Source of the DNA: Cyclobacteriaceae bacterium
GTDB taxonomy: Bacteria; Bacteroidota; Bacteroidia; Cytophagales; Cyclobacteriaceae
Direction: 5' to 3'
NCBI GenBank assembly: GCA_013141055.1
Contig: JABFRS010000001.1
Span: 124,001-188,000, forward strand
DNA length: 64,000 nt
Shown here piece after piece: positions 53,401-62,606 of this stretch (positions are counted from its first letter, which is position 1; every line of letters starts with the position of its first letter). The position numbers and the translations under genes were made by a program. The notes under the pieces are model-generated. The model was not told the origin of the DNA. It did no database searches and saw only the letters and a program-made list of their open reading frames with translations.

Positions 53401-53732
53401 GATTCATGGATTTTAAAGGAGATGTTTTTAGGATGAAGCAGCTGTATTAGTGCTTCAACAAGCGACACACTATCCACATTAATCGAAACCTTTTCCGACG
53501 CATCCAACTGGTCATCCCGATAAATGAATTTCTTACCGGTTTGCTTTTCCAACTCTGTCAGTACATTCCCTATCTCCACTTCATTCATGTGCAGCGAAAT
53601 TCTTGCCTGGGCTTGGGCCTGGACATTAGAATTGAATAAGCATGAAATCGCTAAAAAAATAATCACTGATAAATAGCGAATCCTGATTCCCGTGTTGAAA
53701 ACAAACCATTGTCTGGTAAAAAAATCTCTCAT
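50424..53732 (-). CDS. SusC/RagA-family TonB-dependent receptor with STN domain
   Basis: About 1102 residues from ATG 53732 ([10 protein letters not shown]); the upstream extension to 53813 lacks a signal. A signal segment is followed by a secretin/TonB N-terminal domain ([23 protein letters not shown]), a CarboxypepD_reg-like domain ([16 protein letters not shown]), plug ([41 protein letters not shown]) and barrel. The STN domain allows signalling to FecR, encoded upstream, so the locus is self-regulated by substrate. It forms the uptake complex with SusD. Confidence 0.94.
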   Translation of the reverse strand: [1102 protein letters not shown]

Positions 53733-53885
53733 AAATAATCGGTTAGAAGGTTCAAAATGAGACAAAGCAGTGGCAGACATCCCAACGAATGGAATGCGAA
53801 CCGTAGAATTCAATGAACAATTGATACTTAAGACCTCACCTATCAGGTCGTATTGTGTGAGTTGTGTAGGCGTAGAACGATCATA

Positions 53886-54815
53886 TCAATTACACCCATT
53901 TCCGGAAATGGTGACCGTTTTACCTTCAACTACATAGGTGAAATCAATAATGTCTGAAAGCATTTTTAAAGTGCTTTCAAGTGAATGATCAGTAAAGTCG
54001 GCCGTGATCGGACAATCTTTAAACTCTTTACCACGCTTTACCTGAACTTCAAATTTTTCCTCCATCCTGTCCAATACGTCCGTCACCCGCACATTACTGA
54101 ACTGCATATTGTATTCCGTCTGTCGGGTAATCTTCGATATCTGGGTGGTGCTTAACTTTTCATCTTCCACTTTACGAAATGCACTGAACACGACACGTTC
54201 ACGGGGAACAACTTGAATGCCTGCACTGTCTTTTTCAGAAATTACTTTCACTTTTCCGGTAAGCACGTCCAGGTAAAGACTGTCGTTGACAACTTTAAGA
54301 TTAAAACTTGTTCCGAGAACTCTGACGGTCATGCTCCCGCATTGAATAACAAACGGTCTGGCCGGATCTTTCGCCACTTCAAATAAACCCTCTCCCGACA
54401 ACTCGGCATAACGCGTCGGATCATTGGGCTTCTCGTAGTAGTTGAGCCGACTGTCTCCCTTCAGCCATACCAGTGTTCCATCATTGAGAATAAGTTTCTC
54501 AACAGTAGAGTTGTTGGATATCATCCAGACAAGAGCCGATATAGAAAGGATCAGTAGAAAGGAGGCGGCTATACCAATCGTCCAGGAACTAAGTCGCCGA
54601 CGTCTTACAGGCAACGAATGTTTAAACTCATTTAAACCAAGATTACCGGTGATTTTTTTGAACAGATGTTCTTCTTGGGACTTTGTAAACTCGTCCTCAG
54701 AGAAATTTTCAGTTTTCGCCACATCCAGCCACGCCTCAATCTTCGCAGTCTCTTCCGGCGTCGTTTCGTTTGTTGCGTACTTCTCTAAGAGTTTATCAAA
54801 ATTTGATTTTTCCAT
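53886..54815 (-). CDS. FecR-family anti-sigma factor
   Basis: 309 residues. Cytoplasmic N-terminal part (KYATNETTPEETAKIEAWL), one membrane helix (about 77-97), FecR domain (ELSGEGLFEVAKDPARPFVI; VRVLGTSFNL) and C-terminal DUF4974 (VTDVLDRMEEKFEV; CPITADFTDHSLESTLKML). It relays the SusC signal to the sigma factor. It lies between that gene and susC, both on the same strand. Confidence 0.95.
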   Translation of the reverse strand: MEKSNFDKLLEKYATNETTPEETAKIEAWLDVAKTENFSEDEFTKSQEEHLFKKITGNLGLNEFKHSLPVRRRRLSSWTIGIAASFLLILSISALVWMISNNSTVEKLILNDGTLVWLKGDSRLNYYEKPNDPTRYAELSGEGLFEVAKDPARPFVIQCGSMTVRVLGTSFNLKVVNDSLYLDVLTGKVKVISEKDSAGIQVVPRERVVFSAFRKVEDEKLSTTQISKITRQTEYNMQFSNVRVTDVLDRMEEKFEVQVKRGKEFKDCPITADFTDHSLESTLKMLSDIIDFTYVVEGKTVTISGNGCN

Positions 54816-54993
54816 TCCTGAGGAGAATTTAACACACTGCTAATAGGTAAGTAATGTACAGTTCAAAACCTTAACGCTTTTCAGAGAATATTTTCTGAAA
54901 AAGTAACACCGCGAATAGGTCACCGGGAAGAACGCTCTGAGAGGAAGCTTCCATTCCAAGTTAAAAAAAATAGGCAACTGAATAAATAAGTGG

Positions 54994-55587
54994 TCAGGAT
55001 TTTATTGGGCGGAAACCGGCCCGATAGGCAGTCCTCAGGCCTTTTAGGGCGTTTGAAAAATAGATTTCCACGGTCTGCGGGGTGACATTCATTTTTCTTG
55101 CAATCTCCTGGTTCGTCAACTGCTCATACACCCGGAGGTTAACTACCTCCTGATACCGTTGGGGAAGCTCACGCACACAACGCTGAATAATGGCGCTCGC
55201 TTCAGTTGGGCTCATCTGCAGTTCCTCGCTGTTGTCATATAGCAGTTCAAAAAATTTAAAGTGCTCTTCATACTTCTTCCGCACCAGGCTTCGCTGAAAA
55301 TAACTGATGGCTTTGTATCGCACGGCACTGAACAAATAGGACGAAAGGTTGGTGATTGAAACGTTTCCACGGCGATTCCACAGCGACTCGAAAACATCCT
55401 GGACAATTTCCTCACAATCCTCCTTTATAGAAATACTCTTCCGGACATACCGGTACAGCTCCGACGCATACCGCGTATAGATGATTTCAAAAGCCTGCTC
55501 GTTATCCTGGGTAAGAAATGATACAAGCTCCTCGTCGGTATGGTGCTCTTCAAGGTTCAAATCACTGGTTATCGTTTCAACTGACAA
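54994..55587 (-). CDS. ECF sigma-70 factor
   Basis: 197 residues. Region 2 (YTRYASELYRYVRKS; EEIVQDVFESLW) and region 4 (LPQRYQEVVNLRVYEQLTNQEIARKMNVTPQTVEIY) are clear. It starts the FecR-SusC-SusD-TlpA cluster and probably drives its transcription when FecR is released. The 178 bp between it and FecR show no gene. Confidence 0.95.
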   Translation of the reverse strand: MSVETITSDLNLEEHHTDEELVSFLTQDNEQAFEIIYTRYASELYRYVRKSISIKEDCEEIVQDVFESLWNRRGNVSITNLSSYLFSAVRYKAISYFQRSLVRKKYEEHFKFFELLYDNSEELQMSPTEASAIIQRCVRELPQRYQEVVNLRVYEQLTNQEIARKMNVTPQTVEIYFSNALKGLRTAYRAGFRPIKS

Positions 55588-55740
55588 ACTGAAAAAAACA
55601 GCATTAAAAAACTGTCGCGAAAAAGATTCTTAATGAGCAAGGTAATGGGCGCCGCCTTGAAAAACCGCACATTTTGAGTAGATTTAGGCTCATTTAAGTA
55701 TATTTAACAGTCAATTAAGTAGTGCCAAAAACACCAAAGA

Positions 55741-56139
55741 ATGGAAGCAGAATTCACAGTATTGGAGAATACGCGGATCGGAAAGAATATCCTGAACTTC
55801 AGGAGGATCCGGGAAAAAAAAGCGAGTGAAGTCGCGCGGCACGTAGGTCTGAGCGAAGCGGCCTATACCAAGTATGAAAGAGGAGAAAGTCAGATTACTG
55901 TTACTTTCATCCAGAAGGTTGCCGAGTTTCTTGAAGTGGACCCATTGCAAATAATCTCTGCAAGTCCGTCAACTTTCTTCGAAAACGTCCACAATTCATC
56001 AATCTTAAATAACAGTAATTTTCACACCTTTTCAACTACAAGTGAAGAGCATTTGAAAATGCTGAACAAGTTAATGGAGTCTGTAATCTCTCTCAATGAG
56101 AGAATGGCCAAATTAATTGAAGGAAAAAAGGTAAACTAA
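55741..56139 (+). CDS. XRE-family HTH regulator with C-terminal coil
   Basis: 132 residues. The HTH is at about 14-68 (NFRRIREKKASEVARHVGLSEAAYTKYERGESQITVTFIQKVAEFL). The C-terminal part has a Ser/Asn-rich linker and a helix (EEHLKMLNKLMESVISLNERMAKLIEG) likely for dimerisation. Divergent from the sigma factor gene with 153 bp between. Confidence 0.9.
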   Translation: MEAEFTVLENTRIGKNILNFRRIREKKASEVARHVGLSEAAYTKYERGESQITVTFIQKVAEFLEVDPLQIISASPSTFFENVHNSSILNNSNFHTFSTTSEEHLKMLNKLMESVISLNERMAKLIEGKKVN

Positions 56140-56140
56140 A

Positions 56141-56374
56141 TCAGTTGAGATTTCTTCCTCTGAACTGACACACCAGAAAGTATTTTGTTAAATGGAAATT
56201 AATCTGCTGAAGGGTAGCTGATATCTCGTTGGCCAGATCTTTTATTGATTTGTTTTCCATGTAACAAAGATAGTGCTGCCGCTGTATTTGCCCTTCAGTT
56301 AACGCCGACGGAAAACCTGACATTTTTTTAGTATCAGGATAGCTTCCTACAGAAAAAAATCTGCCTTCACTCAT
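56141..56374 (-). CDS. Possible small hypothetical protein
   Basis: 77 residues, no domain; a helical stretch (MENKSIKDLANEISATLQQINFHLT) reads protein-like. It converges on the XRE gene with 1 bp between stops. It may instead be non-coding; a shorter start at residue 39 is possible. Confidence 0.35.
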   Translation of the reverse strand: MSEGRFFSVGSYPDTKKMSGFPSALTEGQIQRQHYLCYMENKSIKDLANEISATLQQINFHLTKYFLVCQFRGRNLN

Positions 56375-56381
56375 TAAGTTT

Positions 56382-56465
56382 TCACGACCGTCGTGACTAT
56401 ATCATGGGACCGGGAAGTACTTCAGGTTTTTAGTTTAGGTTAAGAAAGTACCCGGTCCCTTTTTA
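56382..56465 (+). promoter_or_regulatory. Palindrome and terminator-like hairpin before the 56485 gene
   Basis: A palindrome TCACGAC-C-GTCGTGA (56382-56396) is followed by a hairpin, GGGACCGGG with CCCGGTCCC plus AGTACTT/AAGTAC interior pairing (56406-56459), then five T. As no plus-strand gene ends here except the XRE gene 270 bp back, this could be an attenuator for the 56485 gene or the end of a small RNA. Confidence 0.45.
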
Positions 56466-56484
56466 TAAAGTCCATGGACGTCCA

Positions 56485-56754
56485 ATGCTCTACGATATGC
56501 AAAAGGTTAAGGAATTCCTTCCTGAACTTCGCTTGCTGATTCATGAACTCGAACAGGATAAACGCCTGGCGGTTCACAGCCGAATCGATCAGTTCCATTA
56601 TATGACGCGAGCAGAGGAACTCAAAATACTACTCGATCAGTACGAACGTGAGAAATCATGCCTCGATGCCACCGCCCAACTCATCCTTTCCCGGTACGAC
56701 GACATCATCAAGCAATACAATAAAGACAAGGAATGGATCACAGGGATGAATTAA
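56485..56754 (+). CDS. Small hypothetical protein
   Basis: 89 residues, helical, charged, coiled-coil prone (LPELRLLIHELEQDKRLAVHSRI; YEREKSCLDATAQLILSRYDD). No family known. Its stop overlaps by 4 bp with the end of the convergent 56751 gene. An ATG 12 bp in is an alternative. Confidence 0.55.
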   Translation: MLYDMQKVKEFLPELRLLIHELEQDKRLAVHSRIDQFHYMTRAEELKILLDQYEREKSCLDATAQLILSRYDDIIKQYNKDKEWITGMN

Positions 56755-57920
56755 CTGCGGTCAAGGTATTGCACCATCGTCACGAGCAAATTTCTGACAG
56801 ATGACTTGGTGCCCTGCTCTACATTATAATATTTGGCCCTGAGGCTGTCGTAAGAAATCTGCTCCGATTTCTTGGTGATGATAAAGGTCGCGATGAACCT
56901 CAGCAACTCAGCGAGGTTTCCGTTCTGGATAATCTTTGTCTCAACAAATGCCTTCACCAGAAGGGACACCTGCGCGACGGAAACATCGAACTTCATCTTG
57001 AAACTGCCTTCAAAATTCACATCTCCCCTTGCCGAAGGGGCTGCCTGATTCTGAAACCGTGATTGGAATATGATTTCTTCATTGAGGTAGTCACTCATCA
57101 TATGCTTCACGGACGGCATCTCGTCACAATAACTGATTCCCGGCTTTTGCGATGCCTGATTGACTGTCTTTAGCGCAAAGGAAAGCCGCTCAATCTTTTG
57201 AAGACAACTCTCCTCTGAACGCATCAGAGAATCAATATGATGGAAAAGATACCGTAGTGCCTCGTCGCTATTATAGTTCACATACAGGATGAGGTTACGG
57301 AGTGGTTCATTGATGTCTGATCCGGGTGCGTATTGCTCGAGAAGGCGGAACAACTCGGTCTGCATCAGGTTGCCATACATCACATTCCGGTAAGTAATGT
57401 TATCCGTTGTTTCCTTTTGAATGGCCCGGCCGATAGGATTCATCAGAACTGCAATAATTTCAGGATCGGCCCCTGCCTTTGACAACCGTTTCTTCAACCT
57501 GACAATATTACGTTGTGCTACCTTACCCGTTACCGCAAGGTAACTATGAGGCGCCTTTACATTCTGATCAAAATATTTCGAAAAGTACCGTTCGATGAAC
57601 TGAAGCAATCCCGCCAGCACATTATAGAAATGGACGTTGAGGCGCATGGATGAAGTGTGATGATCCAACTCCTTTCTCGCAACTTCATCCATCAGCTGTA
57701 TAATCGCCTGTTGATGGTATTGGATGTAACGCTCGAGGTGGCGTTCATCTTCAAAAGAAAATACCTCATTAATAAGGGTATTTCGTATGCGCTCGGATTC
57801 GGCCTTAAGCATATCTCTGGACACAGCGACGATCCGCTCATCTGCCTGGTCGTCCAGCCCGACGGCAATAAGACGTTCTATCTCCTGTAATTCGTATCTG
57901 ACATTAGGTCCCATCTTCAT
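56751..57920 (-). CDS. Hypothetical protein, RteC-like C-terminus possible
   Basis: 389 residues, soluble, mostly helical. The C-terminal part (FVETKIIQNGNLAELLRFIATFIITKKSEQISYDSLRAKYYNVEQGTK) resembles the target-binding ends of RteC-like and other Bacteroidota helical proteins but is not a clear match. No signal peptide. It lies 42 bp after the short FecR-like gene on the same strand, perhaps in one transcript. Confidence 0.6.
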   Translation of the reverse strand: MKMGPNVRYELQEIERLIAVGLDDQADERIVAVSRDMLKAESERIRNTLINEVFSFEDERHLERYIQYHQQAIIQLMDEVARKELDHHTSSMRLNVHFYNVLAGLLQFIERYFSKYFDQNVKAPHSYLAVTGKVAQRNIVRLKKRLSKAGADPEIIAVLMNPIGRAIQKETTDNITYRNVMYGNLMQTELFRLLEQYAPGSDINEPLRNLILYVNYNSDEALRYLFHHIDSLMRSEESCLQKIERLSFALKTVNQASQKPGISYCDEMPSVKHMMSDYLNEEIIFQSRFQNQAAPSARGDVNFEGSFKMKFDVSVAQVSLLVKAFVETKIIQNGNLAELLRFIATFIITKKSEQISYDSLRAKYYNVEQGTKSSVRNLLVTMVQYLDRS

Positions 57921-57962
57921 CTGTGTTCAAGAGGGAAAAAATTACCTTGTATCGAATCCTGC

Positions 57963-58535
57963 CTATCTACATTGTCCCTTAATCGTTATATGAGAGCGAT
58001 CCGTGATATGATAATCCAGGCCGGTCGATTTCCTGATAACGTCCATTACTTCTTCCAGCCTTGCCCGCGAATTAAACGTACCCGTAAACCGGCACTTCAT
58101 AACGGATGGATTATCTACAGCAATACTAACGTTATATCGTTTCTGCACGATCACGAAAACCTCATCGAGGCATCGCTGCTGAATCGTAATTGCTTGTCCA
58201 CCTCTTGACTCCTTTGACTGATAGGAAATACAACAATACACCAGCGCCACCAGGGAGAATATCAACGCCAGGATGGCGAGGTAAACTTTCCAGTCATTCT
58301 TTCCCGACCGCTTGCGCAGTTCAATAATGTCACGAATCTTATAAAGCCCCTCATAAAAATGCGGGTCGGTTTTTCTCTTGTCAGAAGTATCCTTGGAAAA
58401 TTCCCAAAGCAACTTCATGTCCTCATACTCCTCTTTGTTCCGGGGATCTGCTGCCATCCATTTTTCAAGCTCCTCTTTTTCATCAGGAGTTGCCTTACCC
58501 GATAATACACGGTCGATCAGCCAGTATGTGTTCAT
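57963..58535 (-). CDS. Short FecR-like anti-sigma protein lacking the FecR sensor
   Basis: 190 residues. An anti-sigma-like N-terminus (LSGKATPDEKEELEKWMAADPRNKEEYEDMKLLW), a membrane helix at about 82-104, then directly a C-terminal STN/DUF4974-like domain (YNVSIAVDNPSVMKCRFTGTFNSRARLEEVMDVIRKSTGLDY). The FecR beta domain between these is missing, so the protein is about 130 residues shorter than normal. It is 80 bp downstream of an ECF sigma gene, its likely partner. Confidence 0.75.
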   Translation of the reverse strand: MNTYWLIDRVLSGKATPDEKEELEKWMAADPRNKEEYEDMKLLWEFSKDTSDKRKTDPHFYEGLYKIRDIIELRKRSGKNDWKVYLAILALIFSLVALVYCCISYQSKESRGGQAITIQQRCLDEVFVIVQKRYNVSIAVDNPSVMKCRFTGTFNSRARLEEVMDVIRKSTGLDYHITDRSHITIKGQCR

Positions 58536-58615
58536 ACCTTGGTAATTTTTATATGCTGCCTCCTACTATCTACTCGAACAGTCTGCCCGTAATACCTCGG
58601 TTCGCTCATAAAATT

Positions 58616-59182
58616 TTAATAATATCCCAGATTTTCTTTTCCAATTCTAAGTAGCCTTTTCCGGGCGCTTGTCAGACTTCGTTCCACGGATTTTCTCGAA
58701 ATCCCAAGCCTTTCAGCCGTCTCATCCAGGGAAAGATCTTCTTCGTAACGAAGTCGAAGGCACTCGCGCTCCCGTTTGGGAAACGACATAACAAGTGCCC
58801 AGAGCGCGGCGGTTTGTTCACGATTGATAATATGTGATTCCACAGGAAACTCCACATCGTCTTTAAGCCGGTGCTGGATCTCGGCGAGTTTGTGTTTGAT
58901 CCGCTCGCTTTGTCTGAAAAAGTCAATGGACTTGTATTTCACGACCTTGATCAAAAACCCACGGATCGGCACGGAGTGAGGATGACTTAGTTCCCGGTGC
59001 TTTTCAGAAACCATAGCAAATACTTCCTGGACGATGTCCTCCGACGCCGCAGCATCGTCCGTAAGTCTGAATGAAAGTTTGATCAGGTTGTGGTAGTACT
59101 TGTTGTACAGCAGATTAATTGCTCTCGAAGGATAAGCATATAGAAGTTTACGTATGTGATCATCGTCTATACCACCGAACAT
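58616..59182 (-). CDS. ECF sigma-70 factor
   Basis: 188 residues. Region 2 (LYNKYYHNLIKLSFRLTDDAAASEDIVQEVFAMV) and region 4 (LPKRERECLRLRYEEDLSLDETAERLGISRKSVERSL-like; here FPKRERECLRL) are clear. It is separate from the SusC/D cluster's sigma, with no SusC gene downstream of it; its regulon is not visible. Confidence 0.92.
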   Translation of the reverse strand: MFGGIDDDHIRKLLYAYPSRAINLLYNKYYHNLIKLSFRLTDDAAASEDIVQEVFAMVSEKHRELSHPHSVPIRGFLIKVVKYKSIDFFRQSERIKHKLAEIQHRLKDDVEFPVESHIINREQTAALWALVMSFPKRERECLRLRYEEDLSLDETAERLGISRKSVERSLTSARKRLLRIGKENLGYY

Positions 59183-59501
59183 TACGATCGCAAAATTTAG
59201 AGAGCAGAAATTTTTTAGGGGATAAACTCAAACTACAACTATTTCTATTCGCTGATAACATCAAATCAGATTGTACTTACCCTGAGATAAGTTTTAACGA
59301 ATCATAGGATAAGAAAACAGGAAACATCCTGTCTGATTCCTTTCGCCAGCGCAGGGCGTTCAGAATGATGTCGTTGCGAAACGTTTTCTTAAAATAGGAA
59401 GAGGAACACAAATTCCAAAATAGGAGAACGATGAAATAGGCGGGTTCTCCTACACGAGCATGATTGACAACAATTCCGGAAATTTGCGTACTTGAATTGG
59501 A
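59183..59501. other. Intergenic stretch without recognisable content
   Basis: 319 bp, AT-rich, between divergent genes. I see no convincing ORF, RNA or repeat here; it probably carries promoters for both sides. Confidence 0.5.
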
Positions 59502-59783
59502 ATGAATAACCATTTTCTTAGCAACCCCCATAACGAGTTTTCAAAACTCGATGATTTTGACAAAAGGCTTTTCCTGGAAATCCTTGAAAATCACGACAGT
59601 ATCATCGAGATATGGATCAAGGATACCTGCAACGACTACGCGCGCAAAGGTGTACACATCAATAGCGCGGAATTCATTTCCGAGCTCATCCCCTTCCGAC
59701 AATTCCTGAAATCCAGTGAGCAGGATCTAAATATTTCTTTAGAAAATCTAAAGAATCCTTTAGACAAATCCGGATTCAACTAA
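59502..59783 (+). CDS. Small hypothetical protein
   Basis: 93 residues, acidic, helical (DDFDKRLFLEILENHDSIIEIWIKDTCNDYARKGVHINSAEF). No family known. Probably a real small cytoplasmic protein; the 211 bp after it before coiA show no gene. Confidence 0.5.
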   Translation: MNNHFLSNPHNEFSKLDDFDKRLFLEILENHDSIIEIWIKDTCNDYARKGVHINSAEFISELIPFRQFLKSSEQDLNISLENLKNPLDKSGFN

Positions 59784-59994
59784 AGGGGGTTTTTCTAAAT
59801 GCGTTGATTTTATACCCTTAGTTTGCCCACGGCTGAGCCGAAAATTTAATCTTCTGAATGCATTGACAGCATCATCTCTTCCGTTATTTTCGTCAACTAC
59901 TTTTTAGACTTTGCAGGCCGTTCTGTTCTGGCGCTGCATCATTTTTTCAGCATTTTTTGAGGTCCCAAACTGCAAGACGAATCAAGACGACCGT

Positions 59995-61490
59995 ATGACA
60001 ATCGGAATAGACGAAAACAAGAAACGCGTGCCTCCCTTTCCAAACGGCAAGGCAACCTGCCAGGTGTGTGAAGGAAATGTGATCGCCAAATGCGGGGAAA
60101 TATATGACTGGCACTGGGCACATAAGATCGACCAGAATTGCGACCCATGGAAAGAGCATGAAACAGAATGGCATCGCGGATGGAAGAATAAATTCCCCTT
60201 CGACTGGCGCGAGATCGTCATCACCAGCGATGAAGGTGAACGCCATTATGCCGACGTGCGAACCGATACCGGGACTGTCATCGAATTTCAGAATTCATCC
60301 ATCTCCCTGCGACCATACGGATACGTGAAGAATTTTACGGTGACATGCTCTGGGTGATCAACGCAAAGTCATTTAAGCAAAACCTGATACTGGCAAGCGT
60401 AGTGACCAGAAGACTGCGACCGATCAAACTCGATGAGCTCGATCCCTGGGTTCCTGCTGAGAAGGAATATGAAGACAAGATCATGGCACTACGGGAAGAA
60501 ATCAAAGAGTTTGATCGCAAGATGACGCCTGTTGATGATCTAATCAGGCAGAATCAACGAAAGGTGGATATTCTCCAAAAACAACGAAACGACATTGAAT
60601 CATTGGCCGACAGTATACTTGACAATCTCTACCGTGACGCCTATTTAACATCTGACCTTCGCGAAATCACCAGCACGATTGATCCTTCCATTGAAACGAA
60701 AATTCGTGGGCTTCAGAAAGAAAAAAGAGCCCTGAGTGAAAAGATAGAAAGCGATGAGAAGAAATTAAAGGTATGGTCTGATCTGGAAGACATGGATATA
60801 GATCATATGCCATTCAAGAAAATTCCGTTCAACTGGCTCACAAAAGAAAACTATCAGAAGGCAAGGATACTGTCGAAGGCAACGGCTGAAAGCCTTTTTC
60901 AAAACTTCGAGAAAATTTCCAGCGATCTGGCGTTTGACCGGTTGAAGCATACGCATGTTAACTATATAGTCTTCTACGATCTTAATGAGAACATGGAGGC
61001 CCTGAAACATTCGCTAGACACTTTGCGCCGATCACTGACTGCACTGGAATCCTATATTCCTACCGTCAGAAATTCGATCAAAGCTTCGCTCCAGGGCAGA
61101 CTAAGCGACCTGATTATTGATTACGAGGCGAGAGTTACGCGTGGTATTGACGAGTCAGAAAATTTTGTTGTCGCAAAAAGCAAAGTCAATGTTCAGTTGG
61201 GGATGCTAGAAATGAAAATGGAAGAGGAGATTCCAAACGCAAAAAAAGAACGCCTTAAGGAAATTACACAGGAGAAATTCTCCGTCATGCGAGAGTACAA
61301 AGGTATGTATGACTTTAGTTGGAAGCATGAACGCAAATCCTGGCAGGCCGCAAATGAGCGAATCTTTTTTGACACCGGTGACGGATACCTTTTCAGAAAA
61401 CTAAATGACCATCAATTACTGAAAGTTTCGTTTCAAGAATTTCTGCAGGTATATGGGAACCTTCCGGAAACCGTCACCGTCTTGCATTAA
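59995..61490 (+). pseudogene. coiA: CoiA-like competence protein with a frameshift
   Basis: Two frames join to one CoiA-like protein. The first (59995-60357) has the CxxC pair CQVCEGNV, the WHWAH motif, ETEWHRGWK, and the nuclease-like YADVRTDTGTVIEFQNSSIS. Family homologues continue with a segment like IREEFYGDMLWVIN, which is encoded here in the next frame just before 60345. The break lies at about 60307-60314 (CTGCGACC) and one extra base (for example CTGGCGACC) would restore one frame. Downstream comes a long coiled-coil region to 61490. It may be a true mutation or a sequencing error; CoiA helps DNA processing in natural transformation. Confidence 0.8.
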
Positions 61491-61547
61491 AACCAAGACA
61501 ATCACAAAACATAAATTTCCAATACGCTTGTCCACCGTGCCTGATCT

Positions 61548-62606
61548 TCAGCTTTGGTATAACAGTGATAGGATTTTATCCTTCTGAACCGTTAAAACCA
61601 AAATGGGCAAAACGGAAACGCCGAGATAATAAGCAGCATTGATACGATGTTTGCCATCTGAAGGATATAAATTCCGTTCGCTACGTGGCTCAAAGGTAAT
61701 AGTGGGTGGAATTAGTTTTTCGTGATTCATCCAGTGATGGATGACCACGGCTGTCTTCTCATCGGCTAAACACTCATGAAATAACTCTTGCTCACGAACG
61801 TCCCCGGCCCATTCAGGAAACATGTTATCCAGTAATTTTTCAAAATTTACGTTCAATATAATTTCCATTCCAAACCTTCGAAGACTCGCATCGAGATTAC
61901 CAGGCTGATCGTCGAGATGAAAACCACGGATGTCCGTATGCCATAAAGGAGTTACCCCCCGTAATTCGCCCTGACGATGCAGTTGCCGGATCTCATCAAC
62001 TATGATTTCAGTTTTATCATATTCCTGGCTTGTTTTGCGATCACGGATAGTCACTTCTGCCAGCTCCGCAAGCCGTTTGATCTCTTCTTCGGAATATTCA
62101 GTCCACCTGCCGTGACTGTAAGAAAACAATTCGCGTTCGATCACTTCTGAATAGCGGGCTTGGCAATAGCAGATAAGACCATCAATGGATAAATTATTTT
62201 CTAACGTGCTATCAGTTAAACAAATACTCCCGATACGCTTGTAAAGACCCTGATCGGCAAGTAGCCGGGAATCCGAATCCATTGCCCCAATTACGATCTC
62301 GCCCAGTTGCGGACACGTCATCAATGTAACCTCATACCGGGATAACATCAGTCTGCAAAGAAACTCCTCGATTGATACAATGTACTCTGGTGGATACATC
62401 TTCGGTGCGCAGCCGATTAAGAACGGTAAAGTAAGCCCATTGGATATGTATCCTTTCTTAAAGTAGAAGTTCAGCACTCTGATCCAATAGGGCTCCACTC
62501 TTTGGGTTGAATTCACCAATAAGTTTACAAAAATCCTGGCCGGAATAATCGAATTTCTCCCGGACGCATGCCGTATCCAAAGTGAATCATACCACGGTAT
62601 GATCAC
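61548..62606 (-). CDS. Hypothetical protein with ParB/Srx-like motif
   Basis: 352 residues, soluble. The end reads YPSDGKHRINAAYYLGVSVLPILVL, similar to the GEHRxxAA signature of ParB/sulfiredoxin-type nucleotide-binding folds. The rest is helical and unrecognised, with charged EEIKRLAELAEVTIRDRKTSQ in the middle. The ATG overlaps the end of the preceding flavoprotein gene by 20 bp, suggesting coupled translation; a later start is possible. Confidence 0.6.
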   Translation of the reverse strand: MIIPWYDSLWIRHASGRNSIIPARIFVNLLVNSTQRVEPYWIRVLNFYFKKGYISNGLTLPFLIGCAPKMYPPEYIVSIEEFLCRLMLSRYEVTLMTCPQLGEIVIGAMDSDSRLLADQGLYKRIGSICLTDSTLENNLSIDGLICYCQARYSEVIERELFSYSHGRWTEYSEEEIKRLAELAEVTIRDRKTSQEYDKTEIIVDEIRQLHRQGELRGVTPLWHTDIRGFHLDDQPGNLDASLRRFGMEIILNVNFEKLLDNMFPEWAGDVREQELFHECLADEKTAVVIHHWMNHEKLIPPTITFEPRSERNLYPSDGKHRINAAYYLGVSVLPILVLTVQKDKILSLLYQS

